A DNA stretch of 64,000 nucleotides. Source: CAKZLS01 sp963771545 (lineage in GTDB: Bacteria; Pseudomonadota; Alphaproteobacteria; Rhodospirillales; Defluviicoccaceae). The DNA is taken from the NCBI GenBank assembly GCA_963771545.1, contig CAVYTX010000003.1, positions 806,001 to 870,000 of the forward strand. Direction: 5' to 3'. The position numbers and the translations under genes were made by a program. Below the pieces are notes generated by a model. It had not been told where the DNA came from. It saw only the letters and a list, made by a program, of their open reading frames with translations, and made no database searches. This document shows, piece after piece, positions 59,047 through 64,000 of the stretch; the stretch's first letter is position 1; each line of letters opens with the position of its first letter.

Positions 59047-59688
59047 ATGTGGTGCAACCCCTCCGGAGTGATCATGTTTGCCGTCGGCGCGGGGTTGATG
59101 ATCGCCGCCGTTGCCCTGGGTTACGGGATCCAACCCGATGTCGCGAAATTGGGGATGGATGCCTACCACGAGCAATCCGGCGTCATGGGATCGGCGCGCT
59201 TCGTGCTGTTCGCTTTTGGCTTTCCGCTGGGCGTCGGCATCGTCGCCATCGGCGCCATGCGCGGCGGCGGTACGCCGTGGCGGCGGTTGCCGTGGTTCGG
59301 CGCGCTGGTGGTTTGCGGCGTGTCGGCGGCCGTCCTAGCGCCGCTGGTGTTCGGCCGCGGTCTCGGCGGGGCCTTTTTCGGAACCGGCGGCATCCTCATC
59401 CTTATTCTGGTGCTGGTGACCACGTGGTTTTGGGGGGCGAGCCGCGCCAAATTGCCGCAAGGCGCGCGGCTATCCGCCGATCTTCAGGGCGGCGGCTATG
59501 TCTGTTTCGCGATGGCGGCGTGGAATCTGTGCGGGGTGGGCGACATGCCGTCGTTCGCCCTGGCGCCCGACACCATGCTGGCGGTGGGATCCCAGCCGTT
59601 CGCCGTGGGGCAGATGAAGGCGATCATGGCGCTGCTCGTGCTCGGATGGGCGCTGACGGCGCTCGGGCATCGCAAGGCCCTTAAATAA
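59047..59688 (+). CDS. Integral membrane protein of unknown function
   Basis: A 213-residue protein with about six predicted helices (VIMFAVGAGLMIAAVALGYG, FVLFAFGFPLGVGIVAIGAM, FGALVVCGVSAAVLAPLVFG, GGILILILVLVTTWFWGASR, CFAMAAWNLCGVGDMPSFAL, MKAIMALLVLGWALTALGH). The strong ribosome site AGGAGG precedes the ATG at 59047. It lies 23 bases after element R2. I do not recognise the family. Inner membrane is likely. Confidence 0.7.
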   Translation: MWCNPSGVIMFAVGAGLMIAAVALGYGIQPDVAKLGMDAYHEQSGVMGSARFVLFAFGFPLGVGIVAIGAMRGGGTPWRRLPWFGALVVCGVSAAVLAPLVFGRGLGGAFFGTGGILILILVLVTTWFWGASRAKLPQGARLSADLQGGGYVCFAMAAWNLCGVGDMPSFALAPDTMLAVGSQPFAVGQMKAIMALLVLGWALTALGHRKALK

Positions 59689-59756
59689 CCGAAGGTTGCG
59701 CGCTACATAGGCGAGGGAACCTTGCCCTCGGCTGCCGCACAGCACATGAGCACTCC

Positions 59757-60683
59757 ATGAACGTCGCGCGTTTTCTGAAAGTGGCTGTTTTGCTGGTGGT
59801 TCTGACGGGCTGCAGCCGGGTGCAGCTCCTGTACGGTCAACTCGATTGGCTGATTCCTTACTATCTCCAAACCTACATGGAATTTTCGGACGAGCAGCGA
59901 GGGGTTCTCGACCGGCGGGTCGACGCGTTGCTGACGTGGCACTGCCGCACCCAACTCGGCCCCTATGCGAGCCTGCTGCGGTCCGCCAACACCGACTTTC
60001 AGGCCGGCACCATGACGAAAGAGCGCATCCGGGAATACACCACGCAACTGGAAGGGTTCTGGCGGGCGCTTATGGTTCAAGCAAGTCCGGCCGTCGCGGA
60101 CCTGCTTCTGACCGCCAGCGACGAACAGATCGAGAGATTGTTTGCCGTCTTCAAGGAAAAGAACGAGACGTGGCTCGCGGAATTCAAGGATCAATCGGAC
60201 GAAGAGCGGCGCGAACAGTATCGAGAGCGCATGGCCGAAGAGCTGGAGCGCTGGTTCGGTCCGTTGAACCCGAAGCAGCAACAGGCGGTCCAGGAGTGGA
60301 GCCGCGGTCTCGCACCGCCCGGGCTTGAAGGTTTGAGGTCGCGCCAGGGATGGCAGGCCAGCCTGCGCGACGCGATCGGCGACCGCGCCGACGAGACCGC
60401 TTTCCGCGCGGGGATCGACGAGCTGTTCGTCAATCCAAGCATGCTCAGATCCCCGGCCCTGCAAAAGCGCTTCGACGACAACAGAGACTTGGCGCTGGAC
60501 TTGGTCTACCGGATCGGCGCGCACATGGATGGCGAGCAGCGAACACACCTGGCGAACCAAACCGCTTTGGTCGCGGGCGATTTGGAGGACTTGGTTTGCG
60601 TGCCGGAACCGGCGGGCGCGCGGAAACCAGACGCCAAGAGGCCGGGCACGCCATCCAAGCGAAATGACAGGCCGGATCCATAG
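59757..60683 (+). CDS. DUF6279-type lipoprotein
   Basis: A 308-residue lipoprotein. Signal peptide with lipobox VLTGCS (cysteine 19), followed by YGQLDWLIPYYLQTYMEFSD, a block typical of the DUF6279 family (name from memory). The rest is largely helical (RLFAVFKEKNETWLAEFKDQ). Function unknown. It stands alone, convergent with the lipid kinase. Confidence 0.78.
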   Translation: MNVARFLKVAVLLVVLTGCSRVQLLYGQLDWLIPYYLQTYMEFSDEQRGVLDRRVDALLTWHCRTQLGPYASLLRSANTDFQAGTMTKERIREYTTQLEGFWRALMVQASPAVADLLLTASDEQIERLFAVFKEKNETWLAEFKDQSDEERREQYRERMAEELERWFGPLNPKQQQAVQEWSRGLAPPGLEGLRSRQGWQASLRDAIGDRADETAFRAGIDELFVNPSMLRSPALQKRFDDNRDLALDLVYRIGAHMDGEQRTHLANQTALVAGDLEDLVCVPEPAGARKPDAKRPGTPSKRNDRPDP

Positions 60684-60703
60684 CGCCGGAGTGATCGCCG
60701 GTA

Positions 60704-61630
60704 TTACGATCTAGACAGCAGATAGGACGCGGCCGGGGGCAGCACGAACTTGAGGGCCCGGGGACGGACCTCGAAGCGAACGGTGTGAAAGGGCGGAGAC
60801 GGCTCGCCATCGAGATTGAAGAATTCGATCTCGTCCTCGGCCAATTCCACAGTCAGCCCCGGAGATCGCAACGCGAACACGAAGCGGTTTTGCTCCGAGT
60901 CCGGCTCGCTGATTTCGCGCGCCACGGCCGCCGCTTCAACGGTTGGAAAATCCCTTACGAAGGTCGCGTCGAGCAACCCGTCGTCCAACAATGCCTTGGG
61001 TGTGATCGCGAAGCCGCCGCCGCTTTGGCGGCCATTGCCAATGGCCATCATGACCAAGGTTTCTTCACAAGCAAAATCGGCCGACTGGATGCGGACGCGT
61101 CTGGATTCGTGTCCAAGGATGACCGTCGCAAAACCCATGAGCGCGTAGGCGGCGCCACCGAGCGCGCGTTTCAATTCGTCGGGAGTGGTCGCCGTGACTT
61201 GGGCGCCGAAGCCACCGGAGGCGACGTTGATGAAGAACCGGTCGTTGGCCTTGCCAACGTCGACGGGCGCGGCCGATCCTTCCGCAGCCAACCGGAGAGC
61301 CAACATCGGATCCTCGGGAATGCCGCAGCTCGCGGCGAAATCGTTGGCGCTGCCCATGGGTAGAACGGCGACGGCCACATCGCCGAGGTCCGCCGTGTCG
61401 CCGTGCATGACACCGTTGACCACCTCGTTGAGCGAACCGTCGCCGCCGCCGGCCACGATAACCGAGATATCGTCCGCCACGGCTTCGCGTGCAAACCGCG
61501 CGGCGTCGCCGGCCTCCCACGTGACCCGGACGGAAACGTCGTGCCCCTGGTTCCGCAGTTCCGCGACGCCGTCACGAAGCTCCGGCACGTCGGATGACTT
61601 CCCGTGGAGGATAAGACGGAGCGACTTCAT
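60704..61630 (-). CDS. YegS/diacylglycerol kinase-family lipid kinase
   Basis: A 308-residue lipid kinase. The nucleotide-binding motif is GGGDGSLNEVVNG, and LPMGSANDFAASCG is the second conserved block. The second domain contains FFNLDGEPSPPFHTVRFEVR. The ATG at 61630 (MKSLRLILHG) is preferred to a frame-open extension from 61687. The lipid substrate is unknown. Cytoplasmic, at the membrane face. Confidence 0.9.
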   Translation of the reverse strand: MKSLRLILHGKSSDVPELRDGVAELRNQGHDVSVRVTWEAGDAARFAREAVADDISVIVAGGGDGSLNEVVNGVMHGDTADLGDVAVAVLPMGSANDFAASCGIPEDPMLALRLAAEGSAAPVDVGKANDRFFINVASGGFGAQVTATTPDELKRALGGAAYALMGFATVILGHESRRVRIQSADFACEETLVMMAIGNGRQSGGGFAITPKALLDDGLLDATFVRDFPTVEAAAVAREISEPDSEQNRFVFALRSPGLTVELAEDEIEFFNLDGEPSPPFHTVRFEVRPRALKFVLPPAASYLLSRS

Positions 61631-61767
61631 GACGGCACTTCCCTCGGCGATAGGACGAATAGTGGCTGAGTGAGAAACTCGGTTCAAGGCTCGCTTGTTC
61701 CGTGAACGCGTGGACGATCCGCAGGGACGGCGACAGCCTTGTAGTATGGGCCGGACTGTGAGAAATC

Positions 61768-62388
61768 GTGCCGATGGACAATCTGGTTTATGCGCTCGAT
61801 CTGCTTGGGGTCGCGGTGTTCGCCACCAGCGGGGCGCTCAAGGCGTCGCAGAAGCGGATGGACCTGTTCGGTTTCATCTTGGTGGCGGCCGTCACCGGGA
61901 TCGGCGGGGGAACGCTCCGCGACCTGCTCCTGGGAATCCGTCCGGTGTTCTGGGTGGCCCGGGTGGAATATTTGGCCATCTGCGCGGCGCTGGCCGTTTC
62001 GGTGTTCTTCGTCGCTCACCGGTTGCGCTCCCGGCAGCGCTGGCTCGTCTGGGCCGATGCCATTGGGCTCGCGACCTTTTGCGTGGGGGGCGCGCAGGTC
62101 GCCCTGAGCGTGGGTACGCCGGCGGTCGTGGCGGTGCTGATGGGGGTGATGACCGCCACCTTCGGCGGGGTGATCCGCGACATTCTGTGCGGCGAGGTGC
62201 CTCTCATTCTCCACCGCGAGATTTATGCCACGGCCGCGGCCGCCGGATCGCTGGTGTACGTTTCCGTGCTGGGCGTGACGTCGAGCGAGCCGCTTGCCGT
62301 GGCGTTGGCGCTCGCCGTTGCGCTGGTGGCGCGCGGCGCCGGTATCGTCTTTCAACTCTCCCTGCCGAGCTACAGCAAGAAGGCGTGA
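61768..62388 (+). CDS. TRIC-type cation channel family protein (UPF0126)
   Basis: A 206-residue membrane protein with about seven helices and two repeats of the TRIC/UPF0126 type: AVTGIGGGTLRDLLLGIRP and MTATFGGVIRDILCGEVPL. Each GG(G)xxRD(L/I)L motif starts the pore helix. The start is the GTG at 61768 or the ATG at 61774. Prokaryotic TRIC proteins conduct cations or may move other small solutes such as glycine. Confidence 0.92.
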   Translation: MPMDNLVYALDLLGVAVFATSGALKASQKRMDLFGFILVAAVTGIGGGTLRDLLLGIRPVFWVARVEYLAICAALAVSVFFVAHRLRSRQRWLVWADAIGLATFCVGGAQVALSVGTPAVVAVLMGVMTATFGGVIRDILCGEVPLILHREIYATAAAAGSLVYVSVLGVTSSEPLAVALALAVALVARGAGIVFQLSLPSYSKKA

Positions 62389-62415
62389 AGTGTCCATCCG
62401 CGGCCGCTCCGTCAC

Positions 62416-62814
62416 TCAGTCCGCGACAACCGCATCCGCCTCGATCTCCACCAGCCATCCGGGATCGATGAAGCGGGAGGCCTGGATCATGGTGCTGGCC
62501 GGGCGGATGTCTCCGAAAATCTCGCCGTGAACGCGGCCGACGGCTTCCCAATCCTCGATGCGGGTCAGAAAGGTTCGGGTGCGGATCACGTCGTCGAGGC
62601 TTGCCCCGGCCTGTTTCAGCGCGTGTTCGATGATCTCGAGGCAGCGCCGCGTCTGCGCGGCCGGATCGCCAGCGCCGACGGTCTTGCCGTCCGGCCCGAT
62701 AGGGGCGGTTCCGCCCACCGCGATGAAGTTGCCGATGCGCACCGCCCGCGAAAAACCGATGATCGGCTCGTAGGGGCTGCCGGTGGAAACATTGCGCCGA
62801 TGCGTTTTGTTCAT
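62416..62814 (-). CDS. RidA/YjgF-family protein
   Basis: A 132-residue trimeric RidA-family protein; many hydrolyse reactive enamine/imine products of PLP enzymes. RIGNFIAVGGTAPIGPDGKT and the C-terminal block SRFIDPGWLVEIEADAVV match the family. The arginine (RTRTFLTRI) typical of active members is present. It is next to a class IV aminotransferase gene, consistent with a role in clearing PLP-enzyme by-products. Confidence 0.9.
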   Translation of the reverse strand: MNKTHRRNVSTGSPYEPIIGFSRAVRIGNFIAVGGTAPIGPDGKTVGAGDPAAQTRRCLEIIEHALKQAGASLDDVIRTRTFLTRIEDWEAVGRVHGEIFGDIRPASTMIQASRFIDPGWLVEIEADAVVAD

Positions 62815-62939
62815 TTTGATCCTCCAAGGGTCGCTGGACGCTCCCCATGCCTTGGTATTTAATGGTTGGCCGATGTCTCGCGTTGCGCTGTCGCGCGGAT
62901 ACGATTGACGAACATGACGGATTACGGGGGAACGCGATC

Positions 62940-63821
62940 ATGGCAAAAACAAACGTAAGCCCCGGAAAATCCCTGACGTACGTGGACGGCGGGTGGTTCG
63001 AGGGCAATCCCAGGATTCTGGGTCCGCGGGATCACGCGGTTTGGCTCGCGTCGGTGGTGTTCGATGGCGCGCGCGCGTTCGCCGGGGTGGCTCCGGACCT
63101 CGGCCTCCATTGCGCGCGAACCGTGACATCGGCCCGAATGATCGGGCTGGAACCGCCGATTACCGGGGCCGAGATCACCGAACGGGCATGGGAAGGGATC
63201 GGCCGGTTTCCGAGCGGGTCGGAACTGTATATTTGTCCCATGTTCTACGCCGAGGAGGGTTTCGTCGTTCCGGATCCGAGCAGCACCCGGTTCGTGTTGA
63301 CGCTTTACGAGGCACCGCTTCCCGCACCAGTGGGTTTCAGCGCGTGCCTTTCCGGTTTTCGCCGGCCAGCCAAGGACATGGCGCCCACCGAGGCCAAGGC
63401 GTCGTGCCTCTATCCCAACGTAGCCCGGGTCGGCCGCGAGGCCACGCAAAAGGGGTACGACACCGCGGTGGTGCGCGACCCCAACGGAAACGTCGCCGAA
63501 TTCGCCTACACCAACTTGTTTTTCGCGAAAGACGGCGTGGTCCACACGCCGGCTCCCAACGGAACCTTCCTCAATGGAATCACCCGCCAGCGGGTCATCG
63601 CCCTGTTGCGCGGCGCCGGAATGGAGGTTGTCGAGCGGGCCATCGATTTCGCCGAACTGCTGACCGCCGACGAAATTTTCTCTTCCGGCAATTACGCCAA
63701 GGTTCAGCCATGCGTTCGCCTCGAAAACCGCGAATTTCCGCCCGGGCCGGTGTATGCCAAGGCTCGGGAGCTTTACTTCGAGTTTGCCAAATCCTGCACG
63801 GGCGCATCGAAGCCGCGCTAA
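62940..63821 (+). CDS. Branched-chain-type class IV aminotransferase
   Basis: A 293-residue fold-type IV PLP aminotransferase. The PLP lysine lies in TEAKASCLYPNVAR; the phosphate-binding parts are EFAYTNLFFAKDG and GITRQRVIALLRG. The ATG at 62940 gives MAKTNVSPGKSLTYVDGGWF. It resembles branched-chain aminotransferases but the exact substrate is open. It is divergent from the RidA gene. Unlike the frameshifted family member at 17813-18743 it is intact. Confidence 0.9.
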   Translation: MAKTNVSPGKSLTYVDGGWFEGNPRILGPRDHAVWLASVVFDGARAFAGVAPDLGLHCARTVTSARMIGLEPPITGAEITERAWEGIGRFPSGSELYICPMFYAEEGFVVPDPSSTRFVLTLYEAPLPAPVGFSACLSGFRRPAKDMAPTEAKASCLYPNVARVGREATQKGYDTAVVRDPNGNVAEFAYTNLFFAKDGVVHTPAPNGTFLNGITRQRVIALLRGAGMEVVERAIDFAELLTADEIFSSGNYAKVQPCVRLENREFPPGPVYAKARELYFEFAKSCTGASKPR

Positions 63822-63855
63822 TTTTCCGGTTGGCCCGACGAGGGGAAACAAGATC

Positions 63856-64000
63856 ATGCCGAAGTCCATCGCCATCGCCTGCCAGGGCGGCGGCAGCCAC
63901 ACGGTGTTCAGCGCCGGCGTGCTTCAGACCATTTTGAGCGAGAATGTGGCCAACGACGCGTTCGAGATCGTTGCCCTCAGCGGCACGTCCGGCGGGGCGT
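63856..64000 (+). CDS. Patatin-like phospholipase (N-terminal fragment, runs off the window)
   Basis: The first 48 residues: MPKSIAIACQGGGSHTVFSA, with the oxyanion-hole GGG, then ALSGTSGGA, the G-x-S-x-G nucleophile elbow of patatins. It follows the aminotransferase by 34 bases on the same strand. Lipid acyl hydrolase activity is likely; the catalytic aspartate lies beyond the window. Confidence 0.87.
   Translation, partial: MPKSIAIACQGGGSHTVFSAGVLQTILSENVANDAFEIVALSGTSGGA

Noticed and set aside
1..64000. CRISPR arrays, prophage or insertion sequences
   Set aside because: No regularly spaced repeats, integrase, transposase or phage structural genes were seen in the window.

Overview
The window is GC-rich chromosomal DNA from an alphaproteobacterium, most likely of the Rhodospirillales type. 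This rests on gene content: TrcR (DUF1013), DUF1192 and DUF465 proteins, an L31 without cysteines, a complete tol-pal cluster, and ruvCAB next to tolQRAB. No rRNA or marker set is present to fix the genus. The ends cut an amino-acid ABC transporter ATPase (left) and a patatin-like protein (right).

1-16 kb holds gatB, a quinone oxidoreductase, trcR, an ALDH7-type dehydrogenase with two tandem propionyl-CoA-synthetase-like paralogues, a third acyl-CoA ligase, an unusual purE, ygfZ, rpmB and icd. 16-25 kb holds a LOG protein, dodecin, a sulfotransferase/aminotransferase pair, a two-component system, tRNA-Ser(GCU), ybaK, an HD-GYP protein, rpmE, cyaY and an MFS exporter. 25-34 kb (minus strand) holds a MotA-like/MotB-like/OmpA-like trio, suhB, efp, thiE, a class I aldolase and gap. 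34-52 kb (plus strand) is a dense housekeeping block: zapA, 6S RNA, the 5-FCL gene, ymdB, yebC, ruvCAB, ybgC-tolQRAB-pal-cpoB, tilS, ftsH, folP, glmM, thiD. After that come a membrane protein and a K+ channel/RCK protein.

The most notable locus is 54.4-57.9 kb, a complete diversity-generating retroelement (DGR). It has a target gene, an Avd-type accessory gene, a reverse transcriptase, and a template repeat (TR) overlapping the 3' end of the RT frame. Across 119 aligned bases TR and the target's variable repeat (VR) differ at 11 positions, and all 11 are adenines in TR. The target joins an N-terminal TIR domain, a long charged coiled coil, one membrane helix and a C-terminal FGE-sulfatase/C-type-lectin-fold domain whose end is VR. 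A TIR signalling protein with a retroelement-diversified sensor domain is the best candidate here for a new biological system.

A second notable signal is a family of about 265-base structured repeats (23137-23406 and 58760-59023). They have 33-bp terminal inverted repeats and two internal arms whose stems differ in sequence between copies but stay base-paired. A collapsed copy lies at 51949-51991 and half-sites lie at two other places, several of them exactly at stop codons.

Four genes (class IV aminotransferase, ybaK, the K+ channel C-terminus and the DGR target) are each broken by what looks like duplication of one base. This could be assembly error or real decay, and it bears on whether the DGR target is intact.
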